From: Pseudarthrobacter raffinosi
GTDB lineage: Bacteria > Actinomycetota > Actinomycetes > Actinomycetales > Micrococcaceae
Assembly: GCF_023913735.1 (NCBI RefSeq)
Contig: NZ_JAMXBH010000006.1
Span: 62,001-126,000 of the forward strand
Length of the DNA stretch: 64,000 nt
Direction of reading: 5' to 3'
Below are positions 1 to 10,042 of the stretch, piece after piece (positions within the stretch are counted from its first letter, which is position 1; each line of letters starts with the position of its first letter). The position numbers and the translations under genes are program-made. Under the pieces are notes generated by a model. It ran no database searches, was not told the origin of the DNA, and worked only from the letters and a program-made list of their open reading frames with translations.

Positions 1-298
1 CCACGCTGTCCCGGTGCCGGATGTTCCCCGCAAGCGGCCAGGTGACCGTCTGCAGGCCCGTGTGCGGGTGGGGGAGTACGGACATGGCGATGCGGTCCGG
101 ACCGAAACTGTCCAGGAAGCACCAGGCTCCGATGGTGGGCAGGCCGCGCTGCGGGAGCGTGCGCCGGACGTTCATGGCCCGCACGCCGCCCAGCGGAACC
201 TCGCGTTCGGGCCAGAGCTGCAGGCAAGGGCCGGACGTCCCTTCAGGGCCTGCGGGCGGACAAAGTTCCTGTTGCGGAGCCACTTCCAAGTTGGTCAC
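1..298 (-). CDS. Pirin family protein (partial, C-terminus off the window)
   Basis: The reverse strand reads from a GTG at 298 without a stop to base 1, giving 99 residues of the N-terminal half. The pirin cupin signature is clear: an RTLPQRGLPTIGAW stretch, then FLDSFGP, then PHPHTGLQTVTW, whose histidines supply the metal site of pirins. Pirins are cupin proteins, some with quercetinase activity and some acting as redox-linked regulators; which applies here cannot be told. The start is supported by TAGAGT lying exactly 6 bases upstream of the GTG, as for a leaderless mRNA. It is divergent from the opuC operon. Confidence 0.9.
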   Translation of the reverse strand, partial: MTNLEVAPQQELCPPAGPEGTSGPCLQLWPEREVPLGGVRAMNVRRTLPQRGLPTIGAWCFLDSFGPDRIAMSVLPHPHTGLQTVTWPLAGNIRHRDSV

Positions 299-310
299 AG
301 TCCAACTCTA
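299..310 (-). promoter_or_regulatory. Leaderless -10 element of the pirin gene
   Basis: On the reverse strand TAGAGT (310-305) is followed by 6 bases and then the GTG start. The spacing puts the transcription start on the start codon. No clear -35 element is visible. Confidence 0.45.
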
Positions 311-432
311 GGCGCGGGCAGAGCCGGGCGTAAGCGCAGCACCGGCACCTTGTGATCGAAGGACCCATCCGCGGGCGGCTGTCCAACGAATGGTTACAGT
401 AGGGATTCTCTTGCCCGGATTGCCTTCGGATC

Positions 433-462
433 CGGTTACGCTGTGAACGGATTGCGTTACCG
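433..462. promoter_or_regulatory. Inverted repeat upstream of the opuC operon (candidate operator)
   Basis: CGGTTACGC (433-441) and GCGTTACCG (454-462) are inverted with one mismatch over 9 bases and a 12-base spacer, so the arm centres lie 21 bases (two helical turns) apart. A further GGTTAC half-site occurs near 392. The repeat sits in the 230-base gap before opuCA, which otherwise shows no certain promoter. Function as a binding site is inferred. Confidence 0.35.
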
Positions 463-528
463 TAAATATCAGTGAGCTTATGACCCAACACTGTCCGATG
501 CCGTCCAACAGAACAGGTAAGTCCGGGA

Positions 529-1628
<1,100 letters not shown>

Positions 1629-1629
<1 letters not shown>

Positions 1630-2339
1630 TGGAGTGGTTCCTGGCAAACAGCGGCATGGTCATGGGACTGGCGGGCCAGCACCTGGTCCTGGCCCTGATC
1701 CCGATGGTCCTGGGGCTGGTTATTTCCATTCCGCTGGCGCAGGTGGCGCGGACCCACCCTGCGCTTCGGTCGGTGGTGGTGACCGCCAGTTCACTGCTGT
1801 ATACCGTCCCGTCGCTGGCGCTGTTCATCATCCTGCCCTCGATTCTCGGAACCCGGATCCTGGACCCGCTCAACGTCATTGTTGCCCTGACCATCTATGC
1901 GGTGGCGCTGCTGGTCCGGGCAGCCCTGGATGCTTTTGACTCCGTGGAGGAGGATCTCCGGCAAGCTGCGATTGCCATGGGGTACAAGCCGTGGCTGCGC
2001 TTTGTCCAGATCGACCTGCCGCTCTCCCTTCCGGTGATGTTCGCCGGGCTGCGGGTGGTCTCCGTCAGCAACATCTCCCTGGTTAGCGTCGCGGCACTGC
2101 TGGGCGTGGGGAACTTGGGCATGCTGTTTACCGATGGACTGCAACGGAACTTCGTCACGGAAGTGGTGGTGGGAATCATCGCCATCCTGGTGCTCGCGCT
2201 GCTGATGGATGCTGTACTGGTCGTCCTGGAAAGGCTGCTGACGCCTTGGACCCGCGCCGCTAAAGCCTCGGGCCCCGCGGCGCCTTCCGCCGCCAGCTAC
2301 CTGGCCGACGCCAACATCCACACGGGGGCCGCGCCGTGA
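1629..2339 (+). CDS. opuCB: Osmoprotectant ABC transporter permease (first)
   Basis: A 236-residue integral membrane permease. It has about five to six hydrophobic segments and the cytoplasmic EAA-type loop that contacts the ATPase (DLRQAAIAMGYKPWLRF, about residues 105-125). The ATG overlaps the opuCA stop by one base (TGATG), so the two are translationally coupled. It probably forms a heterodimeric channel with the next permease. The short C-terminal tail is Ala/Pro-rich and probably cytoplasmic. Family assignment is firm; naming by the Bacillus OpuC scheme rests on gene order. Confidence 0.9.
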
Positions 2340-3082
2340 GCAACGTTTTCGTGGACACCCTGGCGTGGATTGCCGATCCGCTGCACTGGACCGGCAGTTC
2401 CGGCATCCCGGTCCGGCTGCTGGAGCACCTCCAATACAGCGGGCTGGTCTTGGTGATTGCCGCGGCCATCGCGGTTCCGGCAGGGCTTTACATCGGGCAC
2501 ACGGGCCGCGGACGCGTAGTGGCCGTAGCGGTGGCAGGGGCGCTGCGGGCCCTGCCTACCCTGGGCCTGCTGGTCCTCTTCGCCCTCCTGGCGGGAAGCA
2601 GCCTGATGCCGCCGGTGTGGGCGCTGGTCATCCTGACCGTGCCGCCGCTCCTTGCCGGAACTTATGCCGGCATTTCGAGTGTGGACCGGGCCGTGGTGGA
2701 CGCTGCCCGGGCCATGGGCATGACCGAGCTGCAGATCCTGTTCCGGGTTGAGCTGCCCAACGGGCTGCAGGTCATGTTCGGCGGTGTCCGAACCGCCGTG
2801 CTGCAGGTCATCGCCACGGTGTCGGTGGTTGCCTACCTGCCCTTGGGCGGGCTGGGCCGCTACCTTTTTGACGGCTTGGCGCTGCAGGACTTCCCGCGGA
2901 TGCTTGCCGGGTCGCTGCTGATTGCAGGGCTGGCCATCGTTGTTGACCTCATCCTGGCCGCGGTGCAAAGAGTCCTTCTTTCGCCCGGCCTCAAAACCGA
3001 TCTGCGCGGTGGCCAGAAGGCCGCCGCTGATCTCCCAGCTGCCGCGCCTGCGCCAGCTGCCGTTCAAGGAGGTACCCCATGA
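2336..3082 (+). CDS. opuCD: Osmoprotectant ABC transporter permease (second)
   Basis: The second permease, 248 residues. It has multiple hydrophobic helices and an EAA-like loop (DAARAMGMTELQILFRVELP, about residues 122-141). It starts with GTG overlapping the previous stop by 4 bases (GTGA). The C-terminal 30 residues are Ala/Pro-rich and contain the Shine-Dalgarno sequence (AAGGAGGT, 3066-3073) for the next gene. It should pair with the upstream permease in the OpuC complex. Nothing appears truncated. Confidence 0.9.
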   Translation: MSNVFVDTLAWIADPLHWTGSSGIPVRLLEHLQYSGLVLVIAAAIAVPAGLYIGHTGRGRVVAVAVAGALRALPTLGLLVLFALLAGSSLMPPVWALVILTVPPLLAGTYAGISSVDRAVVDAARAMGMTELQILFRVELPNGLQVMFGGVRTAVLQVIATVSVVAYLPLGGLGRYLFDGLALQDFPRMLAGSLLIAGLAIVVDLILAAVQRVLLSPGLKTDLRGGQKAAADLPAAAPAPAAVQGGTP

Positions 3083-4032
3083 AAGAGAACACCAGGACAA
3101 TCCTTACCCGCCGGGGACTGGCTGGCATGGCTGCCGGCGTCGGCCTGGCCGTCGCGCTGACGGCCTGCGGCGGGAGTGATCCGTTGAAGACCCCCAGCAC
3201 CAGCGCCGGAAGCGCCGGCGGCGGCTCCTTGGTGGTCGGCTCGGCTGACTTCCCGGAGAGCCAGATCGTCGCTGAGATCTATGCCGGCGCGCTGACTGCT
3301 GCAGGGGTCACGGCAACCACAAAGCCCAACATCGGTGCCCGCGAAATCTACTTCAAAGCGGTCCAGGACGGCTCGGTTGACCTTGTCCCGGATTACTCCG
3401 GCAACCTGCTCTCGCATGTGGATCCTGAAGCTGCCGAGGTCTCGGCCGACGACGTCTACAAGGCCTTGCCGGGGAAGCTCCCCGAAGGACTAGCAGTCCT
3501 GGAAGCATCGAAAGCTGAGTCCAAGGACGCCATGGTGGTCACCAAAGCCACCGCAGAGAAGTACCAGCTGAAGTCCATTGAGGACCTCGCCAAGGTCTGC
3601 AAGGACCTGACCATGGCGGCGCCGGCCACGTTCGAAACCCGCGCCTATGGCTTCCCGGGACTCAAAAAGAACTATGGCTGCGAACTCAAGGCACTGAAGC
3701 CCTTCAGCGACGGCGGCGGCAACCTGACCCTGCAGGCACTGCTGACCGACGACGTCCAGGTGGCTGACATCTACACCACCACACCGTCCATCGCGGACAA
3801 CGACCTGGTGGTTCTGGAGGATCCCAAGAACAACTTCAAGGCCCAGCAGGTCCTGCCGCTGTACAACAAGGCAAAAATGACCGACAAGGCCATGGCCGCA
3901 TTGAATGCCGTATCGAAGATCCTCACTACTGAGGACCTGGTCAACCTCAACCGCGCAGTCAGCGGCAGCCAGAAGCAAAATGCCAAAGACGCCGCCGCCA
4001 CCTGGCTCAAGGACAAGGGCATCGTCAAGTAG
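3079..4032 (+). CDS. opuCC: Osmoprotectant ABC transporter substrate-binding lipoprotein
   Basis: A 317-residue secreted binding protein. The N-terminus has a twin-Arg-like RR (11-12), a hydrophobic core and the lipobox LTAC with Cys30 as the lipidation site, followed by a Gly/Ser linker. The mature part is of the OpuAC/ProX type (VVGSADFPESQIVAEIYAGAL near residue 54; VPDYSGNL near residue 112). ATG overlaps the opuCD stop (ATGA) with a strong Shine-Dalgarno sequence 5 bases before. It ends the operon, just before a 17-bp stem terminator. Ligand is probably a quaternary amine, inferred from family only. Confidence 0.92.
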   Translation: MKENTRTILTRRGLAGMAAGVGLAVALTACGGSDPLKTPSTSAGSAGGGSLVVGSADFPESQIVAEIYAGALTAAGVTATTKPNIGAREIYFKAVQDGSVDLVPDYSGNLLSHVDPEAAEVSADDVYKALPGKLPEGLAVLEASKAESKDAMVVTKATAEKYQLKSIEDLAKVCKDLTMAAPATFETRAYGFPGLKKNYGCELKALKPFSDGGGNLTLQALLTDDVQVADIYTTTPSIADNDLVVLEDPKNNFKAQQVLPLYNKAKMTDKAMAALNAVSKILTTEDLVNLNRAVSGSQKQNAKDAAATWLKDKGIVK

Positions 4033-4054
4033 CACCTGACTCCACAACGTAATC

Positions 4055-4099
4055 ACGACGGCGGCTGCCGGACCCACACTGGCCGGCAGCCGCCGTCGT
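4055..4099 (+). terminator. Terminator of the opuC operon
   Basis: A perfect 17-bp stem (4055-4071 with 4083-4099) and an 11-base loop begin 22 bases after the opuCC stop. There is no long T-run, as is common in GC-rich actinobacteria. Confidence 0.8.
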
Positions 4100-4166
4100 C
4101 CGCTCTCTGCACGTCTGTGTCTGAGGTCTCAACCGAAGTACATCCGTCATATGGCATATTTGATGG

Positions 4167-5387
4167 ATGGCAGAATTCAAGCAGTCCACCAAGCTTCACA
4201 ACGTCCTTTACGACATCCGTGGACCGATTCTTCAGGCCGCCCAGCAGATGGAGGCGGAGGGTCACCGGATCCTCAAACTGAACATCGGAAACCCTGCGCC
4301 GTTTGGATTTGAAGCCCCGGACGCGATCCTGGTGGACATGATCCGCCATCTGCCCCATGCCCAGGGTTACAGCGACTCCCGGGGCATCTTCTCGGCCCGG
4401 ACCGCGGTCTCCCAGTACTACCAGACCCGTGGAATCCAGAACATCCATGTGGACGACATCTACCTGGGCAACGGCGTCAGCGAACTGATTACCATGTCGC
4501 TCATGGCGCTGCTCAACGACGGCGACGAGGTACTGATCCCCACACCGGACTACCCGCTGTGGACCGCTTCCGTTGCCCTTGCGAGCGGGAAGCCCGTGCA
4601 CTACCTCTGCGATGAGGAATCAGGCTGGCAGCCGGACCTTGAGGATCTTGAAGCCAAGATCACGCCGCGCACCAAGGGCATCGTGGTGATCAACCCCAAC
4701 AACCCCACGGGCGCGGTCTATCCCGAAGAGACGCTGGAGAAGATCGTGGCCCTGGCTGAAAAGCATGGCCTGATCCTTTTCGCGGATGAAATCTACGAAA
4801 AGATCCTGTACGAGGACGCCGTCCACATCAACATGGCCGCGCTTACGGGTGACGACGTCCTTTGCCTCACCTTCAGTGGACTGTCCAAGGCCTACCGCGT
4901 CTGCGGTTACCGTGCCGGCTGGATGGCCATCTCGGGCCCGAAGAAGGATGCCTCGGACTACCTGGAAGGCATCAGCCTCCTGGCCAACATGCGCTTGTGT
5001 GCGAATGTGCCCGCCCAGCATGCCATCCAGACCGCCCTCGGCGGCTACCAGAGCATCAACGACCTCATCCTGCCCGGCGGCAGGCTGCTGGAACAGCGAA
5101 ACAAGGCCTATGACATGCTCAACGCCATCCCTGGTGTGAGCACGCAGCAGGCCCGTGGCGCCATGTACCTCTTTCCGAAGCTCGATCCCGAGGTCTTCCA
5201 CATCCGCGATGACGAGAAGTTTGTCCTGGACCTGCTGCGCGAGCAAAAAATCCTGGTCTCCCACGGCCGCGCCTTCAACTGGGTCCGCCCGGACCACTTC
5301 CGGATGGTCACGCTGCCGCTGGTGAAGGACCTTGAGGAGGCCATCAACCGTATGGGGGACTTCCTGAGCAGGTACAAAGGGAACTAG
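4167..5387 (+). CDS. Pyridoxal-phosphate aminotransferase, AlaA-like
   Basis: A 406-residue fold-type I aminotransferase. The Schiff-base lysine lies in SGLSKAYR (Lys241). NPNNP (176-180) and the cofactor Asp in FADEIY (207) are present. The opening (KLHNVLYDIRGP, then LNIGNPAPFGF) is typical of the AlaA/YfbQ group, which makes alanine from pyruvate and glutamate, so that is the favoured role; a broader aminotransferase role is possible. No Shine-Dalgarno sequence is visible. CATATT lies 6 bases before the ATG, one base off the TANNNT leaderless pattern. The PPK2 gene follows after 49 bases. Confidence 0.88.
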   Translation: MAEFKQSTKLHNVLYDIRGPILQAAQQMEAEGHRILKLNIGNPAPFGFEAPDAILVDMIRHLPHAQGYSDSRGIFSARTAVSQYYQTRGIQNIHVDDIYLGNGVSELITMSLMALLNDGDEVLIPTPDYPLWTASVALASGKPVHYLCDEESGWQPDLEDLEAKITPRTKGIVVINPNNPTGAVYPEETLEKIVALAEKHGLILFADEIYEKILYEDAVHINMAALTGDDVLCLTFSGLSKAYRVCGYRAGWMAISGPKKDASDYLEGISLLANMRLCANVPAQHAIQTALGGYQSINDLILPGGRLLEQRNKAYDMLNAIPGVSTQQARGAMYLFPKLDPEVFHIRDDEKFVLDLLREQKILVSHGRAFNWVRPDHFRMVTLPLVKDLEEAINRMGDFLSRYKGN

Positions 5388-5436
5388 CCTGTGGTGACGC
5401 GTCTTTCGGCGCGTGGAACCTTGGGAAAGGACCCCA

Positions 5437-6291
5437 ATGGCCGACGTCGTTGAGTTCGAGAAGCACCCCGTCGATACGCTGAGGGTGGGGAAAGGCTTCT
5501 CGCTGGCCGACGCCGACCCTGACGCGACGCCCGGTTACAAGGGCAACAAAGCCGATGGCCAGGCAATTCTGGCTGAACTGGACGGCGCGTTGGCCGAACT
5601 TCAGGAAAAGCTGTTCGCGGCGTCGCGCTTCGGCGGGAGAAAACGGCTTCTGTTGATCCTGCAGGCCATGGACACCGCGGGCAAGGGCGGAATCGTCAAC
5701 CATGTCATGGCCACCATGGATCCGCAGGGCGTCCAGTTCAAGGCTTTCAAGGCACCCACCGAGGAGGAGAAGTCCTATGACTTCCTCTGGCGGATCGAGA
5801 AGGAGGTGCCCGGAGCGGGCATGGTGGGCATCTTCGACCGCTCCCACTATGAGGACGTCCTAATCCACCGGGTCCATAACTGGGCGACGCCTGCCGAACT
5901 TAAGCGCCGCTACCGGGCCATCAATGAGTTCGAGGCGCGCCAGACCGATGCCGGAACCAAAATCATCAAGGTGATGCTCAACATCAGCAAGGATGAACAG
6001 AAGGCCCGGCTCCTTGCCCGGCTGGACAACCCTGCCAAGCACTGGAAATACAGCAGCAGTGACCTCAAGGAGCGGGCGTTCTGGGGCGACTACATGGGCG
6101 CCTACCAGGCTGCCTTCGACGAGACCAACACGGAAGCGGCACCCTGGCATGTGGTTCCGGCCAACAAAAAATGGTACGCCAGGATCGCGGTGCAGCAGTT
6201 GGTGCTGGGCGCGCTGTCTGACATGAAGCTGGAATGGCCGGAAGCTGAGTTCGATGTCCCGATCGAACGGGAACTGGTTGAGCGGTCCTGA
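5437..6291 (+). CDS. Polyphosphate kinase 2 family protein (PPK2)
   Basis: A 284-residue PPK2-family phosphotransferase. These enzymes move phosphate between polyphosphate and nucleotides (AMP, ADP or GDP according to class). The P-loop is LQAMDTAGKGG (about 75-85) and the Walker B-like segment is FDRSHYED (133-140), followed by the lid motif HRVHNW. A single domain of this length fits the nucleotide-phosphorylating classes rather than the tandem-domain class. The ATG at 5437 is preferred over one at 5413 because GGGAAAGGA lies just before it and the extra residues are unlike the family. Substrate class is not resolved. Confidence 0.88.
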   Translation: MADVVEFEKHPVDTLRVGKGFSLADADPDATPGYKGNKADGQAILAELDGALAELQEKLFAASRFGGRKRLLLILQAMDTAGKGGIVNHVMATMDPQGVQFKAFKAPTEEEKSYDFLWRIEKEVPGAGMVGIFDRSHYEDVLIHRVHNWATPAELKRRYRAINEFEARQTDAGTKIIKVMLNISKDEQKARLLARLDNPAKHWKYSSSDLKERAFWGDYMGAYQAAFDETNTEAAPWHVVPANKKWYARIAVQQLVLGALSDMKLEWPEAEFDVPIERELVERS

Positions 6292-6339
6292 CCTGTTGGG
6301 GCGCGCCGTTCCGAGGGGTGGGCCGCCTGCAGTGACTGG

Positions 6340-6558
6340 TCAGAGCGGCTGGTCGCGGGCGGCAGCGAGCCGCTTGCGGGCGCCCTCCAGCCACTCTTCG
6401 CAGCGCTTTGCCAGGGCTTCGCCGCGTTCCCAGAGTGCCAGGGATTCCTCGAGGCTGGCGCCGCCCGCCTCAAGCTTCCCCACCACCTGCACCAGCTGTT
6501 CGCGGGCTTCCTCATAGCTCAGTGCTTGGATTTCCGGGTCAGGCTTTGTTTCGGGCAT
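6340..6558 (-). CDS. xseB: Exodeoxyribonuclease VII small subunit
   Basis: A 72-residue protein with the XseB pattern: [21 protein letters not shown] (residues 13-33), then [14 protein letters not shown], two helices that pack on the large subunit. Exonuclease VII degrades single-stranded DNA from both ends. The start is chosen because AAGGAG lies about 6 bases upstream and the length fits the family. It overlaps the end of xseA by 20 bases on the same strand, so the subunits are translationally coupled. Confidence 0.93.
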   Translation of the reverse strand: MPETKPDPEIQALSYEEAREQLVQVVGKLEAGGASLEESLALWERGEALAKRCEEWLEGARKRLAAARDQPL

Positions 6559-7864
6559 GTGCTTCTCCTTGTTGAAGTTCCCCAGTGGAAGTGGCGCCGA
6601 ACAGGCCATGGGCCACGCGTACGGACAACGCAGTTCCCGACGGCGCCTCCGACGGGTCTCGAACCACAGCGTGGCCGGCAGCTTCAGTGGCACGGGCCGG
6701 CCGGCCGTTGGCCAGTTCGACCACGGCATAGCCGCGGTCCAGCGTCTTTTGTGGTGACAGGGCACGGACCTGGGCCTGCAGGTGAACCAGCTGGTCAGCT
6801 GCACGTACCACCGTTGAACTGACAGCGGCCGATGATCTCCGCAGGAGGCGTTCGATTTCCTCCGCTCGTCCGGTGACCATGGCTTCCGGGGTGGCCAGAA
6901 CAGGCCGGGAATGGAGTGCGGACAACCTGTCCGACTCCCTGTCCACGAGCCTGCCGATGCTCCTGCGCAGGTGCTCCCGTGCCTGGCGCACGCCCGCCAG
7001 TTCCTCGGCAACGTCAGGAACGATCCGCTTAGCCGCATCAGTGGGCGTGGACGCGCGCAGGTCCGCCACGTCGTCTAGAAGGGGACGGTCCGCCTCATGT
7101 CCGATGGCGCTGACCACCGGGGTGGCCGTGGCCGCGACAGCACGGATCAGTTCCTCGCTGTTGAAAGGCAGCAGGTCCTCCAAGGCTCCGCCGCCCCGGG
7201 CGATGACAATGACGTCCACGTCGGGGCGGCTGTCCAGTTCCTGCAGGGCGCGGATAATTTGCGAGACCGCAGTGTTGCCCTGGACCGCCACTTCCCGGAT
7301 CTCGAATTCAACTGCGGGCCAGCGGAGTGCGGCGTTTTGGACGACGTCTTTTTTGGCGTCGGAGTCCCGTCCGGTAATCAGTCCGATACGGTGCGGGAGC
7401 AGCGGCAGTGGTTTCTTCCGTGAATCGGCAAACAGCCCCTCGGCGGAGAGGGCCTGGCGCAACCGTTCGATCCGCGCCAGCAGGTCGCCAAGCCCTACAG
7501 GCCTGATGTCCCGAACCTGCATGTTGAGCCGCCCGGTCTTCAGCCAGAACTCCGGCTTGAGCAAGGCAACCACGCGGGAGCCACGCTCCAGGGGCATGTT
7601 CTGCCGGTCCAGAACCTTGGTCCAGACCGACGCCGGCAGGGAAACTTCCGCGTCCACGTCCCGGAGGGTGAGGTACGCGTTACCCCCGCGGCGGTTCAAT
7701 TCGATGACCTGGCCTTCGACCCATGCGGACGGGGTGCGATCGATATGGGCCTTGAGTTTCTGGGACAGCAACTGCAGCGGCCATGGATTGTCCGGGCTGG
7801 TCTCACCGGCCGTGGCAGGCAACGTGGTGGCAGCAGTGCCCGGCAGCGCAGCCTGTTCAGACAT
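6539..7864 (-). CDS. xseA: Exodeoxyribonuclease VII large subunit
   Basis: About 441 residues from MSEQAALPG. Order: an N-terminal OB-fold ([20 protein letters not shown], near residues 48-67), the catalytic core with [13 protein letters not shown] and [18 protein letters not shown], an invariant-looking [16 protein letters not shown], then a coiled-coil-rich region and a C-terminal segment ending in the family motif TLDRGYAVV. An in-frame ATG at 7972 would add 36 residues with no family support, so 7864 is preferred; neither has a strong Shine-Dalgarno sequence. xseB overlaps its 3' end. The order xseB-xseA-(gene)-ispH is conserved in actinobacteria. Confidence 0.93.
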   Translation of the reverse strand: MSEQAALPGTAATTLPATAGETSPDNPWPLQLLSQKLKAHIDRTPSAWVEGQVIELNRRGGNAYLTLRDVDAEVSLPASVWTKVLDRQNMPLERGSRVVALLKPEFWLKTGRLNMQVRDIRPVGLGDLLARIERLRQALSAEGLFADSRKKPLPLLPHRIGLITGRDSDAKKDVVQNAALRWPAVEFEIREVAVQGNTAVSQIIRALQELDSRPDVDVIVIARGGGALEDLLPFNSEELIRAVAATATPVVSAIGHEADRPLLDDVADLRASTPTDAAKRIVPDVAEELAGVRQAREHLRRSIGRLVDRESDRLSALHSRPVLATPEAMVTGRAEEIERLLRRSSAAVSSTVVRAADQLVHLQAQVRALSPQKTLDRGYAVVELANGRPARATEAAGHAVVRDPSEAPSGTALSVRVAHGLFGATSTGELQQGEAHARNKA

Positions 7865-8067
7865 GTCCGCTGCCCCGGGAAACTGTGGGTGGCGGCATGG
7901 TGGTCCTTTGTTCGGCAGGTAGCGGTTCGTGCTTGAAAGGCGGCCGTCAGTGAGCTGGCGGTTGCCATTCAACCTTATCCATAAGCTGTATCACCCGAGA
8001 CTGACATTCTTTGTCCAGACACCAGCTCTATGATGGCTGTGCTGCCGCCAACCCGTGAGGACCCGTT

Positions 8068-8919
8068 TTGCGCACCTTCGTTTCAGCCATCGCCGTCGTC
8101 GTGGGCGTTTTGCTGTCCGCCCTGGCCGTACCCGCCATCTGGCTTGACCGCAACGTGGTTCAGGAGGATGGCTTTGTGGCCCTGGCCGCTCCCCTGGGGC
8201 AGGACGCAGAATTCCAGCAGAGGCTCGCCGCGGCCGCTGTGGGCACCATCGATACAGGGGCCATCCCGGACGCCCTGGCAGGTCTGGTCACGCCAGTGCT
8301 TGAGGCGGCTGCCAGTTCCCTCACAGCCTTGCCCGGCTACCCGGCGGCCTGGGAGGAAACACTGCGAAAGAGCCACCGGCTCAGCTTCGCCGCACCCGCA
8401 TCGGCTCCCGCCGAACCTGACTCCCCGTCGTCGCTTACGTTGGACGTGGCACCCCTGGTGGCGCTGGCGACGAAGGAGCTCGCACGCACCACCGGGCTCC
8501 CGCTGACTGCGCCGGAGCAGACGCTGGTCAACGTTGGCGAGCCTGAGCAGCGCCAAATGGTCGAAAGAGCGTCCGCCTACGCGCCGCTCGGCTACTCCCT
8601 TGCCATTGGAGCGGGAATCGCCTTTGCGCTAGCGCTGGTGTCCGCGCGCCGTCGCTGGACCGTGATTCTCGCTGTGGGACTGGGGGCGCTGGCACTGGGG
8701 GGCCTGTGGGCTGCCGGCTCGCAGGTCGCCAGGGATGCCGTCGTGGGGACGGCTAGCGGCAATGGGCTTTCGGACATGTTCAAGGATGCGTTTGTGGCGG
8801 CCGCGTCCAGCAGCTTCCAATCCTGGGTCGGTGGTGCCGCGATAACCGGCGCTGTGCTTGTCGCTGCGGCCGTTGTGATCCGGATCGCTTCGCCGGGGCG
8901 GCGGGCCCCCACCCGGTAG
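8068..8919 (+). CDS. Hypothetical membrane protein
   Basis: A 283-residue protein of no family I recognise. One N-terminal hydrophobic segment (about residues 4-24, signal or anchor) is followed by a roughly 145-residue probably extracytoplasmic domain rich in Ala, Leu and Pro. Three hydrophobic segments near the C-terminus (about 173-192, 194-212 and 240-265) are separated by an ARRR turn. Start is TTG with GTGAGGA 7-13 bases before it. A good -10 box, TATGAT, lies at 8029-8034. Its TAG stop forms the first bases of the ispH -10 element. It is divergent from xseA. Confidence 0.75.
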   Translation: MRTFVSAIAVVVGVLLSALAVPAIWLDRNVVQEDGFVALAAPLGQDAEFQQRLAAAAVGTIDTGAIPDALAGLVTPVLEAAASSLTALPGYPAAWEETLRKSHRLSFAAPASAPAEPDSPSSLTLDVAPLVALATKELARTTGLPLTAPEQTLVNVGEPEQRQMVERASAYAPLGYSLAIGAGIAFALALVSARRRWTVILAVGLGALALGGLWAAGSQVARDAVVGTASGNGLSDMFKDAFVAAASSSFQSWVGGAAITGAVLVAAAVVIRIASPGRRAPTR

Positions 8920-8928
8920 CATGGAGGG
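8917..8928 (+). promoter_or_regulatory. Leaderless -10 element of ispH
   Basis: TAGCAT (8917-8922) is followed by exactly 6 bases and the ispH ATG. The box overlaps the stop codon of the preceding gene. The intervening GGAGGG could also act as a very close Shine-Dalgarno sequence. Confidence 0.4.
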
Positions 8929-10008
8929 ATGACTTCCTCAGCTGTGTCCCTCTCGATGCCAACTGTCCCGCGCAGGCGGCGCTCGCCTGAGGAGGTAGCC
9001 GCCGCGGCTCCGGTGACCGGTCCCAAAAAGGTACTCCTGGCGGCGCCCCGCGGCTATTGCGCCGGTGTGGACCGGGCCGTGATCGCCGTCGAGAAGGCCT
9101 TGGAGCACTACGGTCCGCCGGTGTACGTCCGGAAGCAGATCGTGCACAACGTCCACGTGGTGAGCTCGCTGGAGGCACAGGGTGCCATCTTCGTCGATGA
9201 GACGGACGAGGTTCCGGAAGGCGCCCTGGTGATCTTTTCCGCCCACGGGGTATCGCCGGCCGTCGTCCAGTCAGCGGAGGACCGAGGGCTGCGCACCATT
9301 GACGCCACCTGCCCGTTGGTGACGAAGGTTCATAAGGAAGCCGTGAGGTTCGCCAAGGACGACTTCGACATCCTGCTGATCGGCCACGACGGTCACGAAG
9401 AAGTCGAGGGCACCGCCGGCGAAGCCCCGGAACACATCCAGATCATTAACGGTCCCCATGAAGTGGACAAGGTAACCGTCAGGGATCCGGAAAAGGTCAT
9501 CTGGCTGTCCCAGACCACCCTCAGCGTGGACGAGACCATGGAAACGGTCCGCCTGCTGAAGGATCGGTTCCCCACCCTGCAGGATCCGCCCAGCGACGAC
9601 ATCTGCTACGCCACCACCAACCGTCAGGTGGCCATCAAGAAGATCTCCCCCCAGGCTGACCTGGTCATTGTGGTGGGATCGGCCAACTCCTCGAACTCTG
9701 TCCGTCTGGTCGAAGTTGCCCTGGAGTACGGGGCTAAGGCCTCCTACCGGGTGGACTTTGCCAACGAAGTGGACGAGGCGTGGTTTGAAGGCGTGGCAAC
9801 GGTCGGAGTCACGTCAGGGGCTTCCGTGCCGGAAATCCTGGTCACGGACGTCCTGCGACTGCTGGCCGACTACGGCTATGGCTCCGTGGAGGAGGTTGTC
9901 ACAGCCGAAGAAGACCTCCTGTTTTCGTTGCCTAAGGAACTCCGCGCGACCCTGAAGGAAGCCGGAGACGTCAGCCGGGCGCTCGGCGGACGCCGGTCCC
10001 GCGACTGA
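8929..10008 (+). CDS. ispH: 4-hydroxy-3-methylbut-2-enyl diphosphate reductase
   Basis: A 359-residue IspH (LytB), the last step of the MEP isoprenoid pathway: reductive dehydration of HMBPP to IPP and DMAPP with a [4Fe-4S] cluster. The three cluster cysteines are Cys44 (APRGYCAGV), Cys128 (DATCPL) and Cys226 (DDICYATT). SAHGVSP and the conserved HxGHEE stretch are present. The N-terminal 30 residues are a variable extension. The family's usual length is about 310-330, so this protein is slightly long at both ends. Confidence 0.97.
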   Translation: MTSSAVSLSMPTVPRRRRSPEEVAAAAPVTGPKKVLLAAPRGYCAGVDRAVIAVEKALEHYGPPVYVRKQIVHNVHVVSSLEAQGAIFVDETDEVPEGALVIFSAHGVSPAVVQSAEDRGLRTIDATCPLVTKVHKEAVRFAKDDFDILLIGHDGHEEVEGTAGEAPEHIQIINGPHEVDKVTVRDPEKVIWLSQTTLSVDETMETVRLLKDRFPTLQDPPSDDICYATTNRQVAIKKISPQADLVIVVGSANSSNSVRLVEVALEYGAKASYRVDFANEVDEAWFEGVATVGVTSGASVPEILVTDVLRLLADYGYGSVEEVVTAEEDLLFSLPKELRATLKEAGDVSRALGGRRSRD

Positions 10009-10042
10009 CCAGTCTCCGGCAACGTCAGGCGGCTACCTCGCG

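Noticed and set aside
7960..7974. GGTTG-N5-CAACC inverted repeat in the xseA upstream gap
   Set aside because: Arms of 5 bases with an asymmetric setting; likely by chance in 200 bases.
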